Positions 48,694-58,043 are shown, numbered from the stretch's first letter. The stretch is DNA of 64,000 nt from CAZAAW01 sp964483325 (GCA_964483325.1 CAZAAW010000002.1:62001-126000); one strand, 5' to 3'. Translations and numbers: made by a program. The notes: a model not told the origin generated them from the letters alone.

Positions 48694-49365
48694 ATGAAGG
48701 CGGGCAACCGCAACTACCGTGGCCCGGAAGATCTGCCGGACGCCATTCCCGTGTTTCCGCTGTCGGGTGCCCTGCTGCTGCCGCGCGGCCAGATGCCGCT
48801 CAATATCTTCGAGCCGCGCTATCTCGCCATGGTCGATGCGGCGCTCGCCGGCGACCGCATCATCGGCATGATCCAGCCGCTCGCCGAGGCGAACGGCGCC
48901 GGCACGCCGGACCTGCAGGCAGTCGGCTGCGCCGGCCGCATCACCTCGTTCAGCGAGACCGGTGACGGCCGCTACGCCATCACGCTCACCGGCATTGCCC
49001 GCTTCCGTCTCCTGGAGGAGCTGCCGCCGGAGGACGAGGTGCCCTATCGCAGCTTCCGCATTACCTCGGGACCCTTCGCGCCGGATTTCTTCAATGCCGG
49101 CGAGAACGAGGTCGACCGCGAGACGCTGCTGGGCGCCTTCCGCGCCTATCTCGACGCCCACAACCTGGAGGCGGACTGGGAGAGCGTCGACAATGCCTCC
49201 AACGAGGCGCTGGTGAACGCCATCGCCATGATCAGTCCTTACGGGCCGGCGGAGAAACAGGCGCTTCTGGAGGCGCCCGACCTCAAGACGCGCGCCGAGA
49301 CGCTGGTGGCCCTCACCGAGGTGACGCTGGCGCGCGAGGCGAATGCCAACCGGACGCTGCAATAG
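48694..49365 (+). CDS. LON peptidase substrate-binding-domain protein
   Basis: The 223-residue protein consists of a Lon N-terminal (LAN) domain: IPVFPLSGALLLPRGQMPLNIFEPRYLAMVD and CAGRITSFSETGDGRYAITLTGIARFRLLEEL. It has no AAA ATPase or protease domain. Known: the stand-alone family is common in alphaproteobacteria and of unknown function. It lies between the CnoX-type gene and the Trm112-like gene, with one base separating it from the latter, so the three are probably one operon. Confidence 0.93.
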   Translation: MKAGNRNYRGPEDLPDAIPVFPLSGALLLPRGQMPLNIFEPRYLAMVDAALAGDRIIGMIQPLAEANGAGTPDLQAVGCAGRITSFSETGDGRYAITLTGIARFRLLEELPPEDEVPYRSFRITSGPFAPDFFNAGENEVDRETLLGAFRAYLDAHNLEADWESVDNASNEALVNAIAMISPYGPAEKQALLEAPDLKTRAETLVALTEVTLAREANANRTLQ

Positions 49366-49366
49366 A

Positions 49367-49564
49367 ATGAGCGATACCCCCCGGGCCGCCGGCCAGATCG
49401 ATCCGAAGCTCCTGGAGATCCTGGTCTGTCCGCTGACCAAGACGACGCTGACCTACGACGCGGAGCGGCAGGAGCTTGTCAGCCGCGCGGCGCGCCTCGC
49501 CTATCCGATCCGCGATGGCATTCCGATCATGCTGCCCGACGAGGCGCGCGTCCTGGAGGACTGA
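49367..49564 (+). CDS. Trm112 family protein
   Basis: The 65-residue protein has the core LLEILVCPLTKTTLTYDAER and ELVSRAARLAYPIRDGIPIMLPDEAR, the Trm112/YcaR signature. Only one of the zinc-type cysteines is present, as in many bacterial members. ATG 49367 lies one base after the LON-domain stop. Known: eukaryotic Trm112 activates methyltransferases; the bacterial role is less clear. Confidence 0.9.
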   Translation: MSDTPRAAGQIDPKLLEILVCPLTKTTLTYDAERQELVSRAARLAYPIRDGIPIMLPDEARVLED

Positions 49565-49566
49565 GG

Positions 49567-49902
49567 TCAGCCGTTCCGTCCGGAGAGCAGCGTCTTCGGC
49601 GCCCGGCGCCGCCAGGCGAGCGTGAGGGCGCTGCGCACTGTGGCGGCGTCCGCTGCCTCTAGGCTTATGTTTGTGGAGCCTTTTCTGCCCCAGCCGCCGG
49701 GCACCGGCGCGAAGATCGCCGGCTCCGCCGTCACCAGCATCTCCTGCTCGTCCGGCGTCAGCAGCGCCACGCCGCGGTTCTCGTCCGGCCACAGCGTGGC
49801 GAAGATGCGGCCGCCGACGCGGAAGTCCGGATGGCCCATATGGGCGCTCTCGCTGGCGCCCGGCAGCGCCAGGGCGATGGCGCGATAGTCGTCCGGCGTC
49901 AC
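49567..49902 (-). CDS. MmcQ/YjbR family DNA-binding protein
   Basis: The 111-residue protein has the family pattern YRAIALALPGASESAHMGHPDFRVGGRIFATLW and PGGWGRKGSTNISLEAADAATVRSALTLAWRRRAPK. GTG 49902 overlaps the UbiH-like stop as GTGA. Known: the fold resembles CyaY/MotA-type DNA-binding proteins, with no firm function. It is probably the second gene of a two-gene unit with the hydroxylase. Convergent with Trm112, two bases apart. Confidence 0.9.
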   Translation of the reverse strand: MTPDDYRAIALALPGASESAHMGHPDFRVGGRIFATLWPDENRGVALLTPDEQEMLVTAEPAIFAPVPGGWGRKGSTNISLEAADAATVRSALTLAWRRRAPKTLLSGRNG

Positions 49903-51134
49903 AGCGTCTCGCCGCGCAGAAGCCGCGGCGTATCCCCGGCAAGGCCCGCCGCCTCGCGGATGAACCGGCGCTTCAGGCCGGGCAAGCGGTCGACCAGCCC
50001 GAGGCCGACGTCGCGGACGGCGCGCAGCAGTGGATTGTCGTTGGAGAAAAGCCGGTTGAGGCCGTCGGTGACGACGCTCATTTCCAGCGTGTCGAAGCGC
50101 CGCCAGCGCTCATAGCGCTGCAGCACCGGCAGGCTGCCGATGTCGAGCCCCAGCCGGGCCGCCTCGACGATCGTCTCGGCGAGCGCCGCGGCGTCGCGCA
50201 GGCCGAGATTGAGCCCCTGACCGGCGAGCGGGTGAATGCCATGGGCGGCGTCGCCGAGAAGGGCGAAGCGCGGCCGCACGAAATCCCGCGCCAGGGTCAG
50301 CGACAGCGGATAGCTATGGCGACCGCCAATGGCATGGAGACGGCCGAGATGGCGGCCGAAGCGCCGCGCCAGCTCGGCATCGAAGGTCGCGTCGTCGGCC
50401 TCCATCAGCGCCGCGGCGGTCTCGGCGCGTTCCGTCCACACCAGCGACGACCGGTCCTGTGCCCCGTCGGGGCCGCGCAGCGGCAGGATGGCGAACGGCC
50501 CGGCCGGCAGGAAATGCTCCTCGGCGCGCCCGCCATGCGGCCGCTCATGCGTCACGGTGGTGACGAGGCCGACCTGGCCGTAGCTGTGCTTCAGCGTGCG
50601 GATGCCGGCAAGATCGCGCAGGCGCGAGCGGACGCCGTCGGCGGCGACGAGCAGCCGGGCCGTCGCCGTTCCGTCCTTCAGCGTCACCCGCATCGCCTCG
50701 CCCTGGTCGGCGAAGGAGAGAACCGCATTGCCGGTGATGAAGCGGACGCCGGCGGCCTCGGCAGCGCCGGCCAGCGCAGCCGTCAGGGCGTTGTTGGGCA
50801 CCATCTGGGCGAAGGGTTCGCCGCTGGCGACGGCGCCGTCGAAGGTCAGGAACAGCGGCCGCACGGCATCGCCGGTGCGGCTGTCGGTGACGATCATGTC
50901 GACGATCGGCTGGGCGACGCCGGCAAGCTCGTCCCAGACACCGAGCTGCTCCAGCATCCGCCGCGCCGCCGCGGCGATGGCCGAAGCGCGCCCGTCACTA
51001 CGGCCACCGCCCGGGACGCCGGCGTCGACCACCGTGACGGCGAGGTCGGGCACCGAGCGGCGGAGGGCGAGGGCCAGCGTCAGGCCGGCGCCACCGCCGC
51101 CGGCGATCAGGATATCGGTGCGATGCTCGGCCAT
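49899..51134 (-). CDS. UbiH/UbiF/COQ6-family FAD hydroxylase
   Basis: The 411-residue enzyme shows ILIAGGGGAGLTLALALRRS (FAD Rossmann), LLVAADGVRSRLRDLAGI, and FALLGDAAHGIHPLAGQGLNLGLRDAAAL, which is the ubiquinone-hydroxylase GD motif with its His. Known: these enzymes hydroxylate the ubiquinone ring in the membrane-associated pathway; the position (C1, C5 or C6) varies among alphaproteobacteria. It is divergent from tesB with about 100 bases between. Confidence 0.92.
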   Translation of the reverse strand: MAEHRTDILIAGGGGAGLTLALALRRSVPDLAVTVVDAGVPGGGRSDGRASAIAAAARRMLEQLGVWDELAGVAQPIVDMIVTDSRTGDAVRPLFLTFDGAVASGEPFAQMVPNNALTAALAGAAEAAGVRFITGNAVLSFADQGEAMRVTLKDGTATARLLVAADGVRSRLRDLAGIRTLKHSYGQVGLVTTVTHERPHGGRAEEHFLPAGPFAILPLRGPDGAQDRSSLVWTERAETAAALMEADDATFDAELARRFGRHLGRLHAIGGRHSYPLSLTLARDFVRPRFALLGDAAHGIHPLAGQGLNLGLRDAAALAETIVEAARLGLDIGSLPVLQRYERWRRFDTLEMSVVTDGLNRLFSNDNPLLRAVRDVGLGLVDRLPGLKRRFIREAAGLAGDTPRLLRGETL

Positions 51135-51234
51135 TTGCCCTGTCCTTTATGCCGACACATAGTCCGCCCCGGCCCGGACTGGAAGCCGTCGACCCGGTGC
51201 CGCGTCAGCGTGACGGCAAAGGGGCGGGTCCGCG

Positions 51235-52092
51235 ATGCCGACCGAAATCGACAACCTTCTTGCCATCCTCGATCTGGAGCAGCTGGAGGTGAACCTCTTT
51301 CGCGGCAACAGCCACAGCCCCGGCTGGCAACGCGTCTTCGGCGGCCAGGTGATCTGCCAGGCGCTGGTCGCGGCGACCCGCACCGTCGACGGGCGCGGCG
51401 CGCATTCGCTTCATGCCTATTTTCTGCGTCCCGGCAATCCGGCCGTCCCCATCGTCTACGAGGTCGACCGCATCCGCGACGGCAAGAGCTTCACCACCCG
51501 GCGCGTCGTGGCGATCCAGCAGGGCGAGGCGATCTTCTCCATGTCGGCCTCGTTCCAGGTCGAGGAAGGCGGCTTCGAGCACCAGGCGCCGATGCCGGAC
51601 GTGCCGCCGCCGGAAGAGCTGATGAGCGAGACGGATCTCATGCAGCAGTTCATGGCGGTCGCACCGGAGCCGATCCGGCGCTACTGGCAGCGCGAACGGC
51701 CGATCGAGATGCGCCCGGTGTCGCTGCAGCGCTATGTCGGCCGGCGCGGCCTGCCGCCGGTGCAGAATGTCTGGGTGCGGACCAAGGGGCCGCTGCCCGA
51801 CGACATGGACGTGCATCGCTGCGTCCTCGCCTATGCCTCCGACCTGCTGCTGGTCGATACATCGCTGATGCCGCATGGCCGGCACGTCTTCGATCCGGAC
51901 ATGCAGGTGGCGAGCCTCGACCATGCCATGTGGTTCCACCAGCCGTTCCGCGCCGACGACTGGCTGCTCTATGCGCTCGACAGCCCCGCGGCCGCTGGCG
52001 GCCGCGGCTTCAACCGTGGCAGCCTTTTCACCCGCGACGGCCGGCTCGTCGCCTCGGTCGCTCAGGAAGGGCTGATCCGGCACCGACCCTAG
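51235..52092 (+). CDS. tesB: Acyl-CoA thioesterase II
   Basis: The 285-residue double-hotdog enzyme hydrolyses medium- and long-chain acyl-CoA. Seen: WQRVFGGQVICQALVAATRTV and HSLHAYFLRPGNPAVPIVYEV in the N-terminal hotdog, and LDHAMWFHQPFRADDWLLYAL with GRGFNRGSLFTRDGRLVASV in the second; the Asp, Thr/Ser and Gln of the catalytic triad (LLLVDT, GSLFT, VAQEG) are present. It stands between UbiH and glnK, its usual place. Confidence 0.95.
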   Translation: MPTEIDNLLAILDLEQLEVNLFRGNSHSPGWQRVFGGQVICQALVAATRTVDGRGAHSLHAYFLRPGNPAVPIVYEVDRIRDGKSFTTRRVVAIQQGEAIFSMSASFQVEEGGFEHQAPMPDVPPPEELMSETDLMQQFMAVAPEPIRRYWQRERPIEMRPVSLQRYVGRRGLPPVQNVWVRTKGPLPDDMDVHRCVLAYASDLLLVDTSLMPHGRHVFDPDMQVASLDHAMWFHQPFRADDWLLYALDSPAAAGGRGFNRGSLFTRDGRLVASVAQEGLIRHRP

Positions 52093-52229
52093 CCGCCGCC
52101 GATGTGGCCGCCTATGGTGAGGTCAGCCGCTGTGCGGCCACCGCCTTCTCGATAGGCATCCGCCTCCTTTGTCATCACGCCGATGGCGGAATGCCCTGTC
52201 GCGACGGCGTTGCCCGGCATGCGGCCAGC

Positions 52230-52246
52230 TTGGCACGCCGCTTGAT
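52230..52246 (+). promoter_or_regulatory. Sigma-54-like promoter of glnK
   Basis: TTGGCACG (52230-52237) and TTGAT (52242-52246) give the -24/-12 arrangement, with the GG ten bases before the second doublet. The -12 doublet is GA, not GC. The -24 GG is 83 bases before the glnK ATG. Known: glnK genes are commonly sigma-54/NtrC-controlled. I see no clear NtrC palindrome upstream. Confidence 0.65.
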
Positions 52247-52314
52247 TGTACTGCGGTCGCGGCCGCCAGCGTTCCCGCCGCGGGGCCGTGCCGAAGCGAG
52301 AGAGGAAGCGAAGC

Positions 52315-52653
52315 ATGAAAATCGTCATGGCGATCATCAAGCCGTTCAAGCTTGACGAGGTGCGCGACGCCCTCACGGGCATCGGCGTACAGGGCCTGAC
52401 CGTCACCGAAGTGAAAGGCTATGGCCGCCAGAAGGGGCATACGGAAATCTACCGCGGCACCGAATATGCCGTCAGCTTCCTCCCCAAGCTGAAGATCGAG
52501 GTGGCGGTGCCGACCGAGAGCGTCGACCAGGTGGTCGAGGCCATCTGCTCCGCGGCGAAGACGGGCCAGATCGGCGACGGCAAGATCTTCGTCTATTCCA
52601 TCGATCACGCCGTGCGTATCCGGACCGGGGAAACCGACGCCGACGCGCTGTAA
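52315..52653 (+). CDS. glnK: PII nitrogen-regulatory protein
   Basis: The 112-residue PII protein has the conserved MAIIKPFKLDEVRDAL start, T-loop GYGRQKGHTEIYRGTEYAV with uridylylation Tyr51, and the B/C-loop AAKTGQIGDGKIF and VRIRTGE. Known: it binds 2-oxoglutarate, ATP or ADP and blocks AmtB when nitrogen is ample. AGAGGAAG precedes ATG 52315. It is upstream of amtB with an unusually long gap of 405 bases and separate promoters. Confidence 0.97.
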   Translation: MKIVMAIIKPFKLDEVRDALTGIGVQGLTVTEVKGYGRQKGHTEIYRGTEYAVSFLPKLKIEVAVPTESVDQVVEAICSAAKTGQIGDGKIFVYSIDHAVRIRTGETDADAL

Positions 52654-53058
52654 GCGCCTACCCCGGAGGGCGCCGGCCTTGCCTGACGGATAGGCCGGCG
52701 AAAACCTCCTGAAAGCCGCTGCAGTGGCGGCCACGCCCATCATTATCGTCGCTCCACCTGCGCCAGCGGTCGCCGTTGCGGCGGCAGGCCCTCGCCCCGT
52801 GCCCGGCGCCTCGTGCCTGCGGCGGCACGCGCCTCCATCCCCTCCAAACCGTCTCCCCTCGCCGCCGACGCCCCCGCCGGCGGCGCTGGTCTGTCTGCCT
52901 AATTTCCAGGCAATGCTCGCGACGGCCGCCCGCGCCCTGCGGATCGGCGCCCCGGAAACTCGCCGCCGGCCGGCTGGCACATGCCTTGCTTCGGCCCTTC
53001 CGCAGAGACGGGCGATGCTGCCGTTTTTTCGTGCATGTCGGAGCGAGGATAAGAAACC
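52654..53058. other. Intergenic stretch between glnK and amtB
   Basis: It has a nine-base hairpin just after glnK (52671-52679 with 52692-52700) that lacks a T-run, long C- and G-rich blocks, and at its right end a sigma-54 promoter (52974-52991). I do not find a convincing gene on either strand; frames in it have biased amino-acid composition. Confidence 0.6.
52974..52991 (+). promoter_or_regulatory. Consensus sigma-54 promoter of amtB
   Basis: CTGGCAC (52974-52980) and TTGCTT (52986-52991), with GG and GC ten bases apart, match the sigma-54 consensus at all key bases. The -24 GG is 83 bases before the amtB ATG, the same distance as in glnK. Inference: amtB is transcribed on its own under nitrogen limitation. 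Confidence 0.85.
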
Positions 53059-54366
53059 ATGGTTCGAATGACACTGAGGCCGGTCCTGCTGGCGGCTGGA
53101 TTATTGTTCACAGCCGCCGGCGTAGCGGTCGCACAGGACACGCCGACGCCGACGCTCGACACCGGCAACACTGCCTGGATGCTGACGGCGACGGCGCTGG
53201 TCCTGATGATGACCATCCCCGGCCTGGCGCTCTTCTATGGCGGCATGGTGCGCAAGAAGAACGTCCTCGCCACCGTCATGCAGAGCTTCGCCGTCACCTG
53301 CCTGATCACCATCATCTGGATGGTGGCCGGCTACTCCCTGGCCTTCACCGACGGCGGCTCGCTGCAGGCCTATGTCGGCGGCCTCGGCAAGGCCTTCTTC
53401 GGCGGCGTCGGCGTCGATGCGCTCTCCGGCTCGATCCCCGAGACGGTCTTCGCCACCTTCCAGATGACCTTCGCCATCATCACCCCGGCGCTGATCTGCG
53501 GCGCTTTCGCCGACCGCATGAAGTTCTCGGCGCTGCTGTGGTTCATCGGCCTGTGGAGCCTCATCGTCTACAGCCCGATCGCCCATTGGGTATGGGGCGG
53601 CGGCTTCCTTTCCGAGCTCGGCGTCCTCGACTTTGCCGGCGGCACCGTCGTCCATATCAATGCCGGCGTCGCCGGGCTCGTTGCCGCCATCGTTCTCGGC
53701 AAGCGCATCGGCTACCGCCAGGACAACCTTGCCCCGCATAACCTGACGCTGTCGGTGATCGGCGCGTCGCTGCTGTGGGTGGGCTGGTTCGGCTTCAATG
53801 CCGGTTCCGAGCTCGGCGCCGACGGCCGGGCGGGCATGGCCATGCTGGTCACCCAGATCGCCACGGCCGGCGCGGCGCTCGGCTGGATGTTCGCCGAGTG
53901 GGTCGTCAACCGGAAGCCGGGCGTCCTGGGCGTCATCTCCGGCGCTGTGGCGGGCCTCGTCGCCATCACCCCGGCCTCCGGCTATGTCGATCCGGCCGGC
54001 GCGCTGGTTATCGGTGTCGTCGCCGGCGTCATCTGCATGTGGTCGGTCGCCTGGCTGAAGCCGCGCCTCGGCTATGACGACTCGCTCGATGCCTTCGGCG
54101 TCCACGGCGTCGGCGGCTTCGTCGGTGCCATCCTGACCGGCGTCTTTGCCCGCGCCGCCATCACCGGCGGTCCGGCCGGCCTGCTCGACGGCAATCCCGG
54201 CCAGATCTGGACGCAGTTCCTGGGCACCGTCGCGACGATCGTCTGGTGCGCGCTGGCCACCTTCGTGATCCTCAAGGTGATCGACGTGATCATCGGACTG
54301 CGCGTCTCCAAGGAAACCGAGGTCGAGGGCCTCGACATCAACCTGCACGGCGAAGTCGTCCAGTAG
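53059..54366 (+). CDS. amtB: Ammonium transporter
   Basis: The 435-residue protein has a signal-like N-terminus (LLAAGLLFTAAGVAVAQD) and eleven helices of the Amt channel. Seen: NTAWMLTATALVLMMTIPGLALFYGGMV, QMTFAIITPALICGAFADRM, GGTVVHINAGVAGLVAAIVLG (pore His), WVGWFGFNAGSELGADG, and DAFGVHGVGGFVGAILTGVF with the second pore His. It is paired with glnK, the PII that closes it. A strong terminator follows. Confidence 0.97.
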   Translation: MVRMTLRPVLLAAGLLFTAAGVAVAQDTPTPTLDTGNTAWMLTATALVLMMTIPGLALFYGGMVRKKNVLATVMQSFAVTCLITIIWMVAGYSLAFTDGGSLQAYVGGLGKAFFGGVGVDALSGSIPETVFATFQMTFAIITPALICGAFADRMKFSALLWFIGLWSLIVYSPIAHWVWGGGFLSELGVLDFAGGTVVHINAGVAGLVAAIVLGKRIGYRQDNLAPHNLTLSVIGASLLWVGWFGFNAGSELGADGRAGMAMLVTQIATAGAALGWMFAEWVVNRKPGVLGVISGAVAGLVAITPASGYVDPAGALVIGVVAGVICMWSVAWLKPRLGYDDSLDAFGVHGVGGFVGAILTGVFARAAITGGPAGLLDGNPGQIWTQFLGTVATIVWCALATFVILKVIDVIIGLRVSKETEVEGLDINLHGEVVQ

Positions 54367-54386
54367 ACGGCCGCCCGTCCGATCTT

Positions 54387-54423
54387 AAAACGCCCCGGCC
54401 GATAGCCTCGGCCGGGGCGTTTT
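54387..54423 (+). terminator. Rho-independent terminator of amtB
   Basis: Arms AAAACGCCCCGGCCGA (54387-54402) and TCGGCCGGGGCGTTTT (54408-54423) are perfect over 16 bases around a five-base loop, and the T-run is inside the 3' arm. It lies 20 bases after the amtB stop. It has an A-run on the other strand but there is no minus-strand gene. Confidence 0.92.
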
Positions 54424-54636
54424 CCTGCCGCCGGGCCTTGGTTAATGCCGGCTTTACCAAAGCCGCGTAGCGTCGGCCGCAACGTTCCGTGAAAGCGAAC
54501 CTTGCAAGGACCGACTGATGACCGGCGTGCCGGCTAAGCCTCTTTCTGCCTGCCGATTCCTGATTTTCTTCCGCCCGGCTGTCGCCATACCGGCCTGTCA
54601 GGCTGGCGCCGCCTTGGCGAGGGAAGGAGCGGGATC

Positions 54637-57234
54637 GTGAGCATGCGCAGCGCAGCCCGGCCGGCGGCGGCCGCCTATGACGACGAGGACAGCGGGCTCC
54701 GCCGCTTCGTGCGCCGCAACCTGATGGCCCTGCTCGGCCTCGGTCTCCTGGCGGCCGTCGTGGCGGTGGGACTGAGCCTCGGCACCTGGACCGTCGAGGA
54801 CCCCAGCCTCAGCAATGCCGTCGACCGGTCGGCGACCAATCTTCTCGGCTATCCCGGCGCCATCCTTGCCGATCTGCTGATGCAGTTCGTCGGTATCGCG
54901 GCGCCGCTGCTGCTGCTGCCGCCGGCCGTCTGGGGCCTGCGCCTCGTCCGCGGCCTGCCGCTGCGCATCGGCCGCTGGAGCGTTCCGGCCTGGCTGGGCA
55001 GCGCGGCGCTGGCGGCGACGGCGGCCGCGACGCTGCCGGCCCCTTCCACCTGGCCGCTGCCGACCGGGCTCGGCGGCGTCGGCGGCGATCTCCTGCTGCA
55101 GCTGCCGGGCGTGCTGCTCGGCGGCATGCCGGGCTGGATCGGCGTCCTTGCCGGCCTCGCCTTCGCGCTTCTCGCGGTTCTGCTCGTCCTTGCCGCGACC
55201 GGTGCCACCCTGTGGCGGCGGTCGACGGCCGAAAAGGATGCCGCGCCGGCTCCGGCGCGCGCTGCCGCCGCATCGCGCCGGGCGAGCCGGATGCCGGAGC
55301 CCGACGACGATGACGACTACGAGGAGGACGACGGCGGCGGCCGCATGGCGGCCTTCCTCGGCCATGTCACCCATACCGCCTACAGCCTGCGGGCTCTCTT
55401 CCGGCGCGCCACGCTGGCAGGCGGCCGCATCGCCCAGCGCCTGTCGGGGGATCGCGAGGCGCCGGCGCCCGACCGACGGTCGCGCGTCGAGCCCGGCTTC
55501 GGTGATCGGCCGCGGCGCGATCTCGCGGAGCCGGAGGACGACCTCGGCTATGACGACGAGGGCGCCTTCGCGGCGGCTCTCTACGGCGAGGACGAAGACG
55601 ACGCGCCGCCGCCTGCTCCGGCGCCGCGCGCCGCCCGGAAAGCCCGGCCGGCCCCGGTTGCTGCCGCTGCGCCGGCATCGCGCAAGGGCCGCAAGGGCAG
55701 GGCGGGCGCCGATGCCCCGTTCGAGCTGCCGACGCTCGACTATCTCGTCATGCCGCGCCAGGACCGCCGCACGCCGGCGATGAGCGCCGATGCGCTGGAG
55801 GAGAATGCGCGCCTCCTGGAATCGGTGCTCGACGATTTCGGCGTGCGCGGCGAGATCATCCATGTCCGCCCCGGCCCGGTCGTCACCCTCTACGAGCTGG
55901 AGCCGGCCCCCGGCATCAAGTCGTCGCGGGTCATCGGCCTTGCCGACGACATCGCCCGCTCCATGAGCGCCATCGCCTGCCGCGTCGCGGTGATACCGGG
56001 CAAGAACGCCATCGGCATCGAGCTGCCCAATCCGCGCCGCGAGACCGTCTATCTCAGCGAGCTGCTGGTCGCCGACGACTTCACCGACACCAAGGCGCGG
56101 CTGCCGCTCTGCCTCGGCAAGACGATCGGCGGCGAGCCGGTGGTGGCGGACCTTGCCCGCATGCCGCATCTCCTTGTCGCCGGCACCACCGGCTCGGGCA
56201 AGTCGGTGTCGATCAACACGATGATCCTGTCGCTGCTCTACCGGCTGACGCCGGCCGAGTGCCGGCTGATCATGATCGACCCGAAGATGCTGGAACTGTC
56301 GATCTATGACGGCATCCCGCATCTGCTGACGCCGGTCGTCACCGACCCGAAGAAGGCGGTGGTGGCGCTGAAATGGACGGTCCGCGAGATGGAGGACCGC
56401 TACCGCAAGATGTCGAAGGTCGGCGTGCGCAATATTGACGGCCTCAATGCCCGCATCGCCCAGGCCAAGGCCAAGGGCGAGACGCTGTCGCGCACCATCC
56501 AGACCGGCTTCGACCCCGACACCGGCGAACCGATCGTCGAGCGCGAGGAACTGGCGCTGGAGCCGATGCCCTATATCGTCGTCATCATCGACGAGATGGC
56601 CGACCTGATGATGGTCGCCGGCAAGGACATCGAGGGCGCCGTGCAGCGCCTGGCGCAGATGGCGCGCGCCGCCGGCATCCACGTCGTCATGGCGACGCAG
56701 CGCCCGTCGGTCGACGTCATCACCGGCACCATCAAGGCCAATTTCCCGACCCGCATCTCCTTCCAGGTGACGTCGAAGATCGACAGCCGCACCATCCTGG
56801 GCGAGCAGGGCGCCGAGCAACTGCTCGGCCAGGGCGACATGCTCTACATGATGGGCGGCGGCCGCATCACCCGCGTCCACGGGCCCTTCGTCTCCGACGA
56901 CGAGGTCGAGAAGATCGTCGCCCATCTCAAGACGCAGGGCATGCCGGAGTATCTGGAAGCCATCACCGAGGACGACGGCGAGGAGATCGGTGGCGGTGAC
57001 GGCGGCGACAGCGGCGGCGAAGGCGGCGAGTCGAACGATCTCTACGACCAGGCCGTCGCCGTCGTGCTGCGCGACCGCAAGGCGTCGACCAGTTACGTCC
57101 AGCGGCGGCTGCAGATCGGCTACAACCGCGCCGCCTCGCTCATCGAGCGTATGGAGAAGGAAGGCGTCGTCGGCCCGGCCAACCATGCCGGCAAGCGCGA
57201 GATCCTCGTCGAGCGCGAGGAAGAGCGATTCTGA
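54637..57234 (+). CDS. ftsK: DNA translocase FtsK
   Basis: The 865-residue protein starts with GTG after GGAAGGAG. It has four or five N-terminal membrane helices, an acidic/proline-rich linker (about residues 205-360), a RecA-like motor with Walker A in AGTTGSGKSVSIN (about 515) and Walker B IVVIIDEMADL (Asp652), and a C-terminal gamma winged-helix (LYDQAVAVVLRDRKASTSYVQRRLQIGYNRAASLIERM). Known: FtsK couples septation and chromosome segregation and binds KOPS. A Gly/Asp-rich spacer precedes the gamma domain. Confidence 0.97.
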   Translation: MSMRSAARPAAAAYDDEDSGLRRFVRRNLMALLGLGLLAAVVAVGLSLGTWTVEDPSLSNAVDRSATNLLGYPGAILADLLMQFVGIAAPLLLLPPAVWGLRLVRGLPLRIGRWSVPAWLGSAALAATAAATLPAPSTWPLPTGLGGVGGDLLLQLPGVLLGGMPGWIGVLAGLAFALLAVLLVLAATGATLWRRSTAEKDAAPAPARAAAASRRASRMPEPDDDDDYEEDDGGGRMAAFLGHVTHTAYSLRALFRRATLAGGRIAQRLSGDREAPAPDRRSRVEPGFGDRPRRDLAEPEDDLGYDDEGAFAAALYGEDEDDAPPPAPAPRAARKARPAPVAAAAPASRKGRKGRAGADAPFELPTLDYLVMPRQDRRTPAMSADALEENARLLESVLDDFGVRGEIIHVRPGPVVTLYELEPAPGIKSSRVIGLADDIARSMSAIACRVAVIPGKNAIGIELPNPRRETVYLSELLVADDFTDTKARLPLCLGKTIGGEPVVADLARMPHLLVAGTTGSGKSVSINTMILSLLYRLTPAECRLIMIDPKMLELSIYDGIPHLLTPVVTDPKKAVVALKWTVREMEDRYRKMSKVGVRNIDGLNARIAQAKAKGETLSRTIQTGFDPDTGEPIVEREELALEPMPYIVVIIDEMADLMMVAGKDIEGAVQRLAQMARAAGIHVVMATQRPSVDVITGTIKANFPTRISFQVTSKIDSRTILGEQGAEQLLGQGDMLYMMGGGRITRVHGPFVSDDEVEKIVAHLKTQGMPEYLEAITEDDGEEIGGGDGGDSGGEGGESNDLYDQAVAVVLRDRKASTSYVQRRLQIGYNRAASLIERMEKEGVVGPANHAGKREILVEREEERF

Positions 57235-57389
57235 CGCGAAGGGTGGAGCCGCTGGCCGGCTCCGCCGTTGACCCGGCGGACGGTCGCGAAATCGCCATAC
57301 CGCGTGCCTAGCGCTGCGGGACGTCACGGGGGTGATCGTCGCCGGCCGCAGGCTTCCGCCGCGCCGCTCCTCATGGCAGGGATAGCACC

Positions 57390-58043
57390 ATGACCAACGC
57401 TTTCGTTCCCGCCCGCGCTGCGGGCCTCGCCATTCGCATTGCCGCGTTCTGCATGGCGGCCGTGCTCGGCGCCCTGTTCGCCCTGCCGGCCTCGGCGCAG
57501 TTCTCGCCCGAGCAGGCCGACGCGCTTGCCCGGATCAACGCCTATTTCAACAGCGTCCGCACCATGGAGGGCGAGTTCATCCAGGTCGGGCCGAACGGCG
57601 AGCAGTCGGAGGGCGTCTTCTTCCTGGCCCGTCCCGGCAAGGTGCGCTTCCAGTACAAGCCGCCGGTGCGGCTCCTGGTGGTCTCCGACGGCCGCAGCGT
57701 CGCCATCGAGGACAACACCGCCAACACCCAGGACATGTATCCGCTGTCGCGCACGCCGCTGCGGCATCTTCTCGCTGACCGCATCGATCTCACCTCGGCC
57801 GCCATCGTGCGCGAGGTGCGCATGGAGCCCGATCTCATCTCGGTCGTGCTGCAGGAGGAATCGATGGGCGACGGCTGGCTGACGCTGATCTTCGACGCCA
57901 AGACCTACGAGCTGCGCCAGTGGATCACCACGGACGCGCAGGGGCTCAATACCTCCGTCGCCGTCTTCAACGTGGCGGTCAACAAGCCCGAGGACCGCTC
58001 CAAGTTCCGCATCTATCTGCGCAACCAGCAGGCGCCCCAGTAG
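57390..58043 (+). CDS. LolA-like outer-membrane lipoprotein carrier family protein
   Basis: The 217-residue protein has a signal peptide (AAVLGALFALPASAQF) and a LolA-type fold: INAYFNSVRTMEGEFIQVGPNG, FFLARPGKVRFQYKPPVRLLVVSDGRSVAI and LTLIFDAKTYELRQWITTDAQG. The family carries lipoproteins from LolCDE to LolB in the periplasm; the alphaproteobacterial version after ftsK is often annotated lolA. It lies 155 bases after ftsK, 65 before xthA. GGGAT before the ATG is a weak ribosome site. Confidence 0.9.
   Translation: MTNAFVPARAAGLAIRIAAFCMAAVLGALFALPASAQFSPEQADALARINAYFNSVRTMEGEFIQVGPNGEQSEGVFFLARPGKVRFQYKPPVRLLVVSDGRSVAIEDNTANTQDMYPLSRTPLRHLLADRIDLTSAAIVREVRMEPDLISVVLQEESMGDGWLTLIFDAKTYELRQWITTDAQGLNTSVAVFNVAVNKPEDRSKFRIYLRNQQAPQ

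Noticed and set aside
52724..53071. Overlapping short frames in the glnK-amtB gap
   Set aside because: Both strands show biased composition, no ribosome site and they run over the amtB promoter.
54598..57327. A 909-codon minus-strand frame over ftsK
   Set aside because: Shadow of ftsK; no ribosome site and no recognisable domain.
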